From the NCBI GenBank assembly GCA_904419945.1, contig CAJFTM010000004.1:1-64000 (forward strand): a DNA stretch of 64,000 nucleotides. The letters run 5' to 3'. The first letter of the stretch is position 1. Each line of letters begins with the position of its first letter. Shown here one piece after another: positions 16,453 through 23,865 of the stretch. Origin of the DNA: an uncultured Clostridia bacterium. GTDB lineage: Bacteria > Bacillota > Clostridia > Christensenellales > Borkfalkiaceae. The notes beneath the pieces are model-generated. The model saw nothing but the letters and a program-made list of their open reading frames with translations, did not search any database and was not told the origin of the DNA. The position numbers and the translations under genes were made by a program.

Positions 16453-16499
16453 TTGACATTTTTGCCCGTTTTGCGTACAATAATGTTGCAAAAGCAACA
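16453..16499 (+). promoter_or_regulatory. Promoter and palindromic operator candidate of the Crp/Fnr-family gene
   Basis: A perfect TTGACA at 16453-16458, a 17-base spacer and TACAAT at 16476-16481. Just after it lies a perfect palindrome TGTTGC-AAAA-GCAACA (16484-16499) covering the expected transcription start. The position suits autorepression by the downstream regulator; the half-site differs from the classic Crp TGTGA and Fnr TTGAT boxes. Confidence 0.7.
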
Positions 16500-16512
16500 G
16501 GATAAAGATAGT

Positions 16513-17166
16513 ATGAATACGGATATGATCTCGACCTCGCTCTTTGACGGGGTCACCAAACAGGAGTACAGCGCGCTGATGACCTGCTTCCGGGCATCCT
16601 GCAAGCCTTACCGCAAGGGAGAAGAAGTTCCCATGCCGCAGGGGCGGGTGGGCGTGGTGCAAAGCGGCGGCATCAGCCTCGTGCGCACGGACATCAACGG
16701 GACGCGCACCATCTTCGAGCAGCTCAAACCGGGCGGCGTGTTCGGCGATGCGCTCGGCTTCAATCGGGCAGACGGCTGCTTTTTCCTATTGGCGGATGAA
16801 GACAGCTCGGTGCTGTACATCGACTACGCGCACATCGTCAAGCGCTGCCCTAAGGCGTGCTCTTACCACAGCACGGTGGTGACCAACCTGGTGCGGCTGA
16901 TGAGCGAAAAGACGCAGGCTCTCTCCGAACACCTCGAGATCCTCAGCCGGCGCACCACGCGCGAAAAGCTGCTCGCTTACTTTACCATCCTCGCGACCAA
17001 GACAAAGAGCCTGTACTTTACGCTGCCCTTTTCGCAGACGAGCCTTGCAGACTACATCTGCGTGGACCGCAGTGCGATGGCGCGCGAACTCAAGCGCATG
17101 AGCGAGGAAGGGCTGATCGAGATCGAGCGCCGCAACGTCAAGCTCATCCGCGGCGGGCGCGGCTGA
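16513..17166 (+). CDS. Crp/Fnr family transcriptional regulator
   Basis: 217 residues from ATG 16513. A further upstream start in the same frame would lie inside the promoter, so I reject it. An N-terminal cyclic-nucleotide-binding-like beta barrel (VVQSGGISLV, LKPGGVFGDALGF) leads to a dimer helix and a winged helix-turn-helix with the pattern QTSLADYICVDRSAMARELKRM. I see no Fnr-type cysteine cluster at the N-terminus, so oxygen sensing through an Fe-S cluster is unlikely. The ligand is unknown. After the stop, a GC stem (17152-17175) has no T tract. Confidence 0.9.
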   Translation: MNTDMISTSLFDGVTKQEYSALMTCFRASCKPYRKGEEVPMPQGRVGVVQSGGISLVRTDINGTRTIFEQLKPGGVFGDALGFNRADGCFFLLADEDSSVLYIDYAHIVKRCPKACSYHSTVVTNLVRLMSEKTQALSEHLEILSRRTTREKLLAYFTILATKTKSLYFTLPFSQTSLADYICVDRSAMARELKRMSEEGLIEIERRNVKLIRGGRG

Positions 17167-17304
17167 GCGCCCGCCGCACAAAAAAGCGGGGTCTGCGGCG
17201 ACCTGCGGAGAAGACAAATATACGCCCTCCGCGCGCAGAAAAAGTCTGCTTTTGGCGAAATGCGGCTCTTTGCTATTTTTAGGGACACAAACGGCGCCGA
17301 GGCC

Positions 17305-17333
17305 TTGCCTCTGTGCCGAAAACATGGTATAAT
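17305..17333 (+). promoter_or_regulatory. Promoter of the Cys-repeat surface protein gene
   Basis: TTGCCT, a 17-base spacer and a perfect TATAAT; about 66 bases of leader follow. Confidence 0.65.
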
Positions 17334-17405
17334 ATTTGCCGAGAAGCGCGAGCAGGCCGGTCCCCCGAAGCGGACAGGCAGGCGCGCGGACAGGAAGGAG
17401 ACGGT

Positions 17406-20400
17406 ATGGAAGACAAGGAGATCCGGCAGGAAAACGGCGCAGCGGCGCCGGGGCCCAATCGGCCGAATTCAATGCGATGGGTCGCCATCGCACTGGCGGT
17501 CGCGGCGGCAATCGTCATCGCGCTGAGCGTGCTGCTCATCGTGCGCGCGTGCGACGCGGATACACACGACGAACATCACTTTGTGACATGGGCGCAGGAT
17601 GAAACGGAACACTGGCAGGTCTGCGACGAGTGCGACGCGACGACCGAACGTGCCCCGCACACCTGGGGCGAATGGACGCGCACGCGCGAACCGGATTGCA
17701 CACAGCCGGGCGAACAGGCGCGCATCTGCCTCGTATGCGGTTACCGCGACACGGAGGAGATCGCCGCGCTCGGGCATACATACGGCGAATGGGTCATTTT
17801 TGAAGACGCGACCTGCATGGAAGCGGGCACGCTGCGGCACAGCTGCACCGTGTGCAGCTATACGGAGACACAAAGCATCGAGCCGACGGGCCACACCTTC
17901 GGCGGGGACTGGCACAGCGACGGGACCGCGCACTGGCAGACCTGCTTCGATTGCGGAGAAGCGGGCGAGCGCATCTCTCACTCGTGGAACGAGGGGGAGA
18001 CGACGGCCCTGCCCGGCCCCGGTACGGAAGGTGAAACGACCTACACCTGCACCATCTGCGGAGCCACCCATACGCAGACAATGCCCGCCTCCGAACACGT
18101 TTGGGGAGAATGGGAGCTGTTACAGGCGCCCACCTGCACGGAGAGCGGACAGCGCCAGCACGCCTGCACCGTCTGCGGTGAAGTGGAGAGCGAGATCGTA
18201 CCGGCAGCCGGCCACATTTGGAGCGATTGGCGGGTGACTGCCGAATCGGACTGCACTGCGGCGGGCGAAGAGATGCGCTGGTGCGACGAGTGCGGCGCGG
18301 CCGAAACGCGCGCGCTGCCCCTCGGCGAACATACTCTGACGGCACAGACCATCGTGCGCACGCCGACCTGCACGGAAGAGGGCGAACTGCAATATTCCTG
18401 TACCGCCTGCGGCAAGACATGGGCAGAGGCCATCCCCGCGGCGGGGCATGTGACTGCCGTACAGTGGCAGACGGATGAAGAGGCGCACTGGCACGTCTGT
18501 GCGGTGTGCGGCGAAACGCTCGACCGCACCGAGCACCGCTGGAACGCCGGCGTAACCGTCTCTGTTCCTACGCCCGATGCGGACGGCAGCAAAGAATACA
18601 CCTGCCTCGTATGCGGCGCTACGCGCACCGAAACGCTGCCCGCCTCTGAACACAACTGGGGAGAGTGGCAGATCGTCGTCGAACCGACCTGTACAACCGC
18701 GGGCGAACGGCGGCATACCTGCACAGACCAGGGCTGCAGCGCCTACGAAACGGAGAGCATCCCCGCGGCGGGCCACCGCTACAGCGGCTGGAACACGGAC
18801 GGCGAGCAGCACTGGCGCCAGTGCACCGTCTGCGGCGAAACGACCGACCGCGCACAGCACAGCTGGGATGAAGGCACTGTGACGCGCAACCCGACCTGCA
18901 CAGCGGAAGGCATCGTGCGCCGCCAGTGCACCGTCTGCGGGCGCATTGCAGACGAAGTGATCCCCGCCAGCGGACACAGCTGGGGCAAATGGATCGAGGA
19001 TACGGCCGCGACCTGTTCGGCCCCCGGCCAGCGCCACCATATCTGCTCCGCCTGCGGTGAAACGGCAAGCGAGAGCACGGAACCCCTCCCCCATACCTAC
19101 GGCGAATGGATCGAGGATACGGCTGCGACCTGTTCGGCCCCCGGCCAGCGCCACCGCGTCTGCGCAGACTGCGGTTATACGGACACCCGCGAGACCGCTG
19201 CGGCGCCGCACAGTTACATTTGGCAGGCTGCCGCCGAAGGGCACCGCCGCGTCTGCGAAGTGTGCGGTGCAGAGGGCACGCTGTACGCACACGCCTCCGA
19301 GACCTGGCTGACGGACGGCGGACAGCACTGGAAAGTGTGCGACGTCTGCGGCGAAACCTTTGACCGCGGCGAGCATGCCTCCGAAACTTGGCTGACGGAC
19401 GGCGAACAGCACTGGAAAGTCTGCGAGATCTGCAGCGCTACATTTGACGGTGCGGCGCACGCCTCTGAGACCTGGCTGACAGACGGCACTGAACATTGGA
19501 AGATCTGCGAAACCTGCGGCGAAGAATTCGGCCGCATGGAACATGCTTCCGAAACTTGGCAGAAAAACAGCGTCGACCACTGGAAGGAGTGCGACGTCTG
19601 CGGCGAAGAATTTGAACGCACCGCGCATGCCTCCGAAACCTGGCTGACGGACGGCGAGCAGCATTGGAAGATGTGCGACGTCTGCGGCGAGATATTTGAC
19701 CGCGGCGAGCATACCTCCGAAGAATGGCTCTCGGACGGCGAACAGCACTGGAAAGTGTGCGAGGTCTGCGGCGATGAGTTCGATCGCGCTGCGCACACAT
19801 CCGAAACCTGGCTGACAAACGGCGAACAGCACTGGAAGATCTGCGAAACCTGCGGGGCAGAATTTGACCGCAGTGAGCACGCCTCCGACGAATGGGTGAC
19901 AAACAGCGTCGACCATTGGAAAGAGTGCGATGTCTGCGGTGCAGAATTCGGGCTTGCGGATCACTCTTCCGATACGTGGGTAACGGGCGGCGCTCAGCAC
20001 TGGAAGATCTGCGATGTTTGCAGCCGCGAATTTGCGACCGGCGCCCATGCCGCCGACCCCGATGAATGGCAGAGCGACGGGAACGAGCACTGGAAGGTCT
20101 GCAAGGACTGCGGCGAAATCTTTGATCGCGCGTCCCACGCCGCCGACCCCGATGAATGGCAGAGCGACGGGAACGAGCACTGGAAGATCTGCGCAGACTG
20201 CGGCGAAATCTTTGATCGCGCGTCCCATGCCGCCGACCCCGATGAATGGCAGAGCGACGGGAACGAGCACTGGAAGGTCTGCAAGGACTGCGGCGAAATC
20301 TTTGACCGCGCGTCCCACGCCGCCGACCCCGACGAGTGGCAGAGCGACGGGAACGAGCACTGGAAGATCTGCGCGGTCTGCGGCGAAATCTTTGACCGCG

Positions 20401-20528
20401 CGCCCCATACTTACGACGAAGATACGGGCCTCTGCACCGTTTGCGGGCATCCTCGCCCGCAGCAGCCGGATGAAGATCAGCCCGAACAGCCGGACGGCAC
20501 TCCTCCCGAAGAGGAACCCATCCTCTAA
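17406..20528 (+). CDS. Large membrane-anchored protein of tandem His/Trp/CxxC repeats
   Basis: 1040 residues from ATG 17406 (AAGGAG upstream). A short charged N-terminus, one hydrophobic segment (about residues 29-53), then about 950 residues of repeats, so probably an N-anchored protein with an extracellular repeat rod. The first part (to about residue 600) has longer units of about 40 residues with H-x-W-G-x-W, a C-T-x-x-G turn, CxxCG and an IPA-x-GH end. The second part has nine units of 28 residues (pattern HASETWLTDGEQHWKVCDVC then GETFDR) and four of 30 residues. Each unit offers two Cys and two His, as in small zinc ribbons. There is no C-terminal sorting motif; the tail is Pro/Glu-rich. 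I recognise no function; metal binding or adhesion are guesses. Confidence 0.85.
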   Translation: MEDKEIRQENGAAAPGPNRPNSMRWVAIALAVAAAIVIALSVLLIVRACDADTHDEHHFVTWAQDETEHWQVCDECDATTERAPHTWGEWTRTREPDCTQPGEQARICLVCGYRDTEEIAALGHTYGEWVIFEDATCMEAGTLRHSCTVCSYTETQSIEPTGHTFGGDWHSDGTAHWQTCFDCGEAGERISHSWNEGETTALPGPGTEGETTYTCTICGATHTQTMPASEHVWGEWELLQAPTCTESGQRQHACTVCGEVESEIVPAAGHIWSDWRVTAESDCTAAGEEMRWCDECGAAETRALPLGEHTLTAQTIVRTPTCTEEGELQYSCTACGKTWAEAIPAAGHVTAVQWQTDEEAHWHVCAVCGETLDRTEHRWNAGVTVSVPTPDADGSKEYTCLVCGATRTETLPASEHNWGEWQIVVEPTCTTAGERRHTCTDQGCSAYETESIPAAGHRYSGWNTDGEQHWRQCTVCGETTDRAQHSWDEGTVTRNPTCTAEGIVRRQCTVCGRIADEVIPASGHSWGKWIEDTAATCSAPGQRHHICSACGETASESTEPLPHTYGEWIEDTAATCSAPGQRHRVCADCGYTDTRETAAAPHSYIWQAAAEGHRRVCEVCGAEGTLYAHASETWLTDGGQHWKVCDVCGETFDRGEHASETWLTDGEQHWKVCEICSATFDGAAHASETWLTDGTEHWKICETCGEEFGRMEHASETWQKNSVDHWKECDVCGEEFERTAHASETWLTDGEQHWKMCDVCGEIFDRGEHTSEEWLSDGEQHWKVCEVCGDEFDRAAHTSETWLTNGEQHWKICETCGAEFDRSEHASDEWVTNSVDHWKECDVCGAEFGLADHSSDTWVTGGAQHWKICDVCSREFATGAHAADPDEWQSDGNEHWKVCKDCGEIFDRASHAADPDEWQSDGNEHWKICADCGEIFDRASHAADPDEWQSDGNEHWKVCKDCGEIFDRASHAADPDEWQSDGNEHWKICAVCGEIFDRAPHTYDEDTGLCTVCGHPRPQQPDEDQPEQPDGTPPEEEPIL
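20046..20405 (+). repeat. Four near-identical 90-bp tandem repeats inside the Cys-repeat gene
   Basis: Units begin at 20046, 20136, 20226 and 20316. Units 1 and 3 encode WKVCKDCGEIFD, units 2 and 4 encode WKICADCG or WKICAVCG, so the pattern is a duplicated 180-bp unit. The near-identity at DNA level, including third codon positions, shows recent expansion compared with the diverged 28-residue units upstream. Confidence 0.92.
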
Positions 20529-20534
20529 AAATGA

Positions 20535-20579
20535 AAAAAACGCGAGGGCGCAACTTTCGCTGTGCCCTCGCGTTTTTTT
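20535..20579. terminator. Bidirectional terminator between the Cys-repeat gene and tcdA
   Basis: A-run, stem ACGCGAGGGC, 14-base loop, GCCCTCGCGT, then seven T. It serves the plus-strand gene ending at 20528 and the minus-strand tcdA ending at 20613. Confidence 0.9.
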
Positions 20580-20612
20580 CTGCAATCGAAGCAGAACCGA
20601 TCCAGCGTACCG

Positions 20613-21335
20613 CTACCGCTGCGCGCCGGCTTCCCTTTCCAAAAGCAGCCGCACTACCTCCGAAGCGACCAACAGCCCCGCCGCCGAAGGCACAAAAGAG
20701 ATACTTCCGATCGCCCGCTCCCCTTCGCTGAACCCGCCGCGCGCGGGCACGAGGGGAGCGGAGGGAGAATAGACTGCCCGCACACCCGTCACGTTCAACC
20801 GCTTCAATTCCCGCCGCACGATGCGCGCGAGCGGACAGCCGCTCGTCTTTTCGATGTCGTCCGCGCGGAAGTCGGCGGCAAGGCGGTTGCCTGCCCCCAT
20901 ACAGGAGACGGCAGATACGCCCGCACGGCGGGCCTGTGCGAGCAGAGCCACCTTATCCGTGACCGAATCGATGCAGTCGGCGATGCAGGCGAAGGCGGAA
21001 AGATCGACCGGCCCCTCTCCCGCGCGGTAAAAACAGGGCCACGCCGTGACGCGGCATTCGGGATCGATATCCCGCGCGCGCGCCGCCATCACCTCCGCCT
21101 TGTTTTTGCCGAGAGTGGAGTGCAGCGCGACCAGCTGGCGGTTCAAATTGCTTTCTGCAACGACATCGCCGTCTACCAAGGTGACCGCCCCGATGCCCGC
21201 CCGCACCAGCGCTTCCGCCGCGTACGAACCGACGCCGCCGATGCCGAACACGGCGACGTGCGATGCGCGCAGCCTCGCAAACCGATCCTCTCCGAGAAGC
21301 GCGATCTCGCGCGCGTATGCTTCCTTCTGCCCCAT
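20613..21335 (-). CDS. tcdA: tRNA threonylcarbamoyladenosine dehydratase (TcdA/YgdL, ThiF-like)
   Basis: 240 residues from the ATG at 21335, which follows AGGAGG; an upstream in-frame ATG at 21380 lacks a good ribosome site. It is an E1-like adenylating enzyme with the nucleotide loop VFGIGGVGSYAAEALVRAG, then VDGDVVAESNLNRQ, ADCIDSVTDK and MGAGNRLA. The SCMGAGN..A.F..DI.KT pattern is specific for TcdA, which cyclises tRNA t6A37 to ct6A using ATP. It is a single gene convergent with the Cys-repeat gene. No sulfur-carrier neighbours are present, which argues against ThiF or MoeB. Confidence 0.9.
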   Translation of the reverse strand: MGQKEAYAREIALLGEDRFARLRASHVAVFGIGGVGSYAAEALVRAGIGAVTLVDGDVVAESNLNRQLVALHSTLGKNKAEVMAARARDIDPECRVTAWPCFYRAGEGPVDLSAFACIADCIDSVTDKVALLAQARRAGVSAVSCMGAGNRLAADFRADDIEKTSGCPLARIVRRELKRLNVTGVRAVYSPSAPLVPARGGFSEGERAIGSISFVPSAAGLLVASEVVRLLLEREAGAQR

Positions 21336-21458
21336 ACCAGGCCTCCTGCCGTCTTTTTTACCATTATAACACGCGGGCAAAAAATTGGCAAGGCGCTGTG
21401 TGCTGTGTGATCAAACAGAAAAATTTTTCAATTCTTGCAAAGAATTTTCAAATACCTA

Positions 21459-21487
21459 TTGAAAAAGGGCAAAATGTGTATTATAAT
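21459..21487 (+). promoter_or_regulatory. Sigma-A promoter of the EF-G-like gene
   Basis: TTGAAA, a 17-base spacer and a perfect TATAAT; about 63 bases of leader with GGAGGG ahead of the ATG. Confidence 0.8.
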
Positions 21488-21556
21488 GGAAGGGAAGCGG
21501 GCTTTGTTCGACAAAAATACCAAGCTGTTGCCCGCCCATAAGGAGGGAACCCGACC

Positions 21557-23623
21557 ATGAGCATTCACGGAAAAGATATCCGCAACATCGCCGTCATCGG
21601 CCACAGCGGCGAGGGCAAGACCTCGGTCTGCGAGGCGATCCTGTTCAACGGCGGATCCACCGACCGCCTCGGCAAAGTGACCGACGGCACGACGGTGACC
21701 GACTACGACGAGCAGGAGATCGCGCGCAAGATGAGCATCTCGCTCGCGATGGCCTATACCATGTGGGAGGGCGTCAAGCTCAACCTGCTGGACGTCCCCG
21801 GCTTTTATGACTTTGAGGGGGAAGAAAACGAAGCGCTGCGCGCAGCGGGCGGCGCACTGATCGTGACGAGCGCCTCCGGCACGCTGTCCGTCGGCGCAGA
21901 AAAGGCGATCGACAAGTGCCTGAAAAACAAGATCCCGATGGTGCTGTTCATCAACGGCATGGATAAAGAGAATGCCAACTACGCGGGCACCGTTTCCGCT
22001 CTGAAAGCGAAGTACGCGGGCAAGATCGCGCCCATTCAGATCCCTTTGATGGAGGGGAACAAGATGGTTGGCTACGTGAACGCGCTGAAGGAGACCTGTT
22101 ACCGCTTTGCCGACGAGGCACAGAAAAAGCCGACCCCCATCCCCGAAGAACTGAAAGGCACCCTCGCAGAAATGCAGGCGAGCCTGACCGAAACGGCGGC
22201 CGAAAACGACGATGCCCTGCTCGATAAATACTTTGAAGAGGGCACCTTGACCAAAGATGAGATCATCCACGGGATCCGCAAGGGCATTTACAACGTGAAC
22301 ACCATCCCCGTGATGGCGGGATCGGCCTTGCAGAACCGCGGCATCATCAACTTGATGGATGAGATCGTCAAGTACATGCCCAGCGCCGAAGAGCGGCGGG
22401 AGATGCTCGCCTCGGGCGTCGATAAGGACGAACTGATCAGCGTGACATGCACGCCGGACGGACCGTTTGCCGCACAGGTATTCAAGACGATCGTCGACCC
22501 CTTTGTGGGCAAACTGAACGTGATGAAAGTGTTCCGCGGCACCCTGAAATCCGGCTCGACGGTCTACAACGCGACGACGGGCAAAGCGGAGCGCATCAAC
22601 CAGATCTACCTCTTGAAGGGGAAAAAGCAGGAACCCGTCTCCGAACTGGGCGCGGGCGACATCGGCGCGGTGAATAAACTGGCGGCGACCAATACGGGCG
22701 ACACGCTCTGCGACGAAGCTGCCAAAGTCAAATTTGACCCCATCCACTTCCCCCGCCCCGTGCTCTCCATGGCGATCTATGCCGAAAAAAAGGGAGAGGA
22801 AGACAAGATCTTCCAGGGGCTGAACAAGCTGGCGGAAGAAGATTATACCTATACTGTCGCCAAAAATGCCGAGACGGGCGAAATGCTCATCAGCGGCCAG
22901 GGCGAGACGCATCTGGATGTTATCAACCGCAAACTGAAGGCAAAATTCAATGTTTCCGCCCTCTTAAAGACGCCCAAGATCGCCTACCGCGAGACCATCC
23001 GCAAGACGGTGGAAGCGGAAGGCAAACACAAAAAGCAGAGCGGCGGCCACGGGCAGTACGGCCACTGCAAGATCCGCTTCGAGCCATTTGACGGCGACTT
23101 CGAATTTGCCGAAGAGGTGGTGGGCGGCAGCGTGCCCAAACAGTACATACCTGCGGTGGAAAAGGGTCTAATCGAGTGCCTGCCGCACGGCGTACTCGCC
23201 GGCTACCCCGTGACCGGGCTGCGGGCCGTGCTCTACGACGGCAGCTATCACGACGTCGACTCCTCCGAAATGGCCTTCAAACTGGCGGCAGCCCTCGCCT
23301 TTAAGGAGGGGCTGAAAAATGCGAAGCCCGTCCTGCTGGAACCGGTCATGAAGCTAAAGATCGCCATTCCCGAAAACTTCCTCGGCGACATCATGGGCGA
23401 TATGAACAAGCGCCGCGGCCGCATCCTCGGCATCGACATGTTGGAGGATATGCAGATCGTCAACGCGGAAGCGCCGCAGGCAGAGATCCAGAAATATGCG
23501 ACCGACCTGCGCAGCATGACGCAGGGGCGCGGCAAATTCACCGCCGAGCTCGCCCGCTACGAGGAGGTCCCCGCCGGCGAAGCGGATAAGATCGTCAAAG
23601 CGCGCGCGGCCGAACAGAGCTGA
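21557..23623 (+). CDS. EF-G-like translational GTPase, divergent paralogue
   Basis: 688 residues with the full EF-G domain layout: G domain, domain II (FKTIVDPFVGKLNVMKVFRG), domains III-IV (GGHGQYGHCKIRFEP) and V (LEPVMKLKIAIPENFLGDIM). The G motifs depart from true EF-G. G1 is GHSGEGKT (15-22), G3 is DVPGF (79-83) where the family has DTPGH, so the catalytic His is Phe, and G4 is NGMD (133-136) instead of NKxD. A separate canonical fusA is not in this window. This is the EF-G-like or EFG2 type of paralogue found beside the true factor in many Bacillota; its role (ribosome recycling, stress or other) is unknown. It has its own promoter and terminator. Confidence 0.88.
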   Translation: MSIHGKDIRNIAVIGHSGEGKTSVCEAILFNGGSTDRLGKVTDGTTVTDYDEQEIARKMSISLAMAYTMWEGVKLNLLDVPGFYDFEGEENEALRAAGGALIVTSASGTLSVGAEKAIDKCLKNKIPMVLFINGMDKENANYAGTVSALKAKYAGKIAPIQIPLMEGNKMVGYVNALKETCYRFADEAQKKPTPIPEELKGTLAEMQASLTETAAENDDALLDKYFEEGTLTKDEIIHGIRKGIYNVNTIPVMAGSALQNRGIINLMDEIVKYMPSAEERREMLASGVDKDELISVTCTPDGPFAAQVFKTIVDPFVGKLNVMKVFRGTLKSGSTVYNATTGKAERINQIYLLKGKKQEPVSELGAGDIGAVNKLAATNTGDTLCDEAAKVKFDPIHFPRPVLSMAIYAEKKGEEDKIFQGLNKLAEEDYTYTVAKNAETGEMLISGQGETHLDVINRKLKAKFNVSALLKTPKIAYRETIRKTVEAEGKHKKQSGGHGQYGHCKIRFEPFDGDFEFAEEVVGGSVPKQYIPAVEKGLIECLPHGVLAGYPVTGLRAVLYDGSYHDVDSSEMAFKLAAALAFKEGLKNAKPVLLEPVMKLKIAIPENFLGDIMGDMNKRRGRILGIDMLEDMQIVNAEAPQAEIQKYATDLRSMTQGRGKFTAELARYEEVPAGEADKIVKARAAEQS

Positions 23624-23726
23624 CCCCCCCTTCCCGACCGATACGGGGATGCGGGCTCAAAGATATCGATACCACTTTGCTGCGGTGCCGACCTTATCAC
23701 ACCATCCTTCCACGCCGCAGCAACCG

Positions 23727-23766
23727 GCGGGAGAGCGGCTTTGGCCGCTCTCCCGCTCTTTTTTTG
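23727..23766 (+). terminator. Terminator of the EF-G-like gene
   Basis: Perfect stem GCGGGAGAGCGGC with a short TTTG loop and its complement, followed by TCTTTTTTT. Confidence 0.92.
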
Positions 23767-23818
23767 CCGCGAGCCAGCCCTATCCGCACCGGCCGCCGCT
23801 CTGTGGCCGACAGACAAG

Positions 23819-23856
23819 GAAAAGGGCCTTCCCCGAACCGGGGGAAGGCCCTTTGG
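23819..23856 (-). terminator. Terminator of the P1B ATPase gene
   Basis: On the minus strand AAAGGGCCTTCCCC, a 5-base loop, then GGGGAAGGCCCTTTT. It begins 10 bases past the ATPase stop codon. Confidence 0.88.
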
Positions 23857-23865
23857 AGTCCCGTT

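Noticed and set aside
16453-16512. Upstream TTG start for the Crp/Fnr-family protein
   Set aside because: That start coincides with the -35 box of a consensus promoter; ATG 16513 lies downstream of the predicted transcription start.
17152-17175. Terminator after the Crp/Fnr-family gene
   Set aside because: The GC stem spans the stop codon and is followed by GCACAAAAAA, not a T tract, so it was not called a terminator.
20046-20405. Possible CRISPR array from the regular 90-bp repeats
   Set aside because: Repeats are contiguous, in frame and coding, without unique spacers; no cas genes are nearby.
18120-20585. 821-codon minus-strand frame opposite the Cys-repeat gene
   Set aside because: It merely mirrors the repeats of the plus-strand gene, which has a promoter, ribosome site, signal anchor and terminator.
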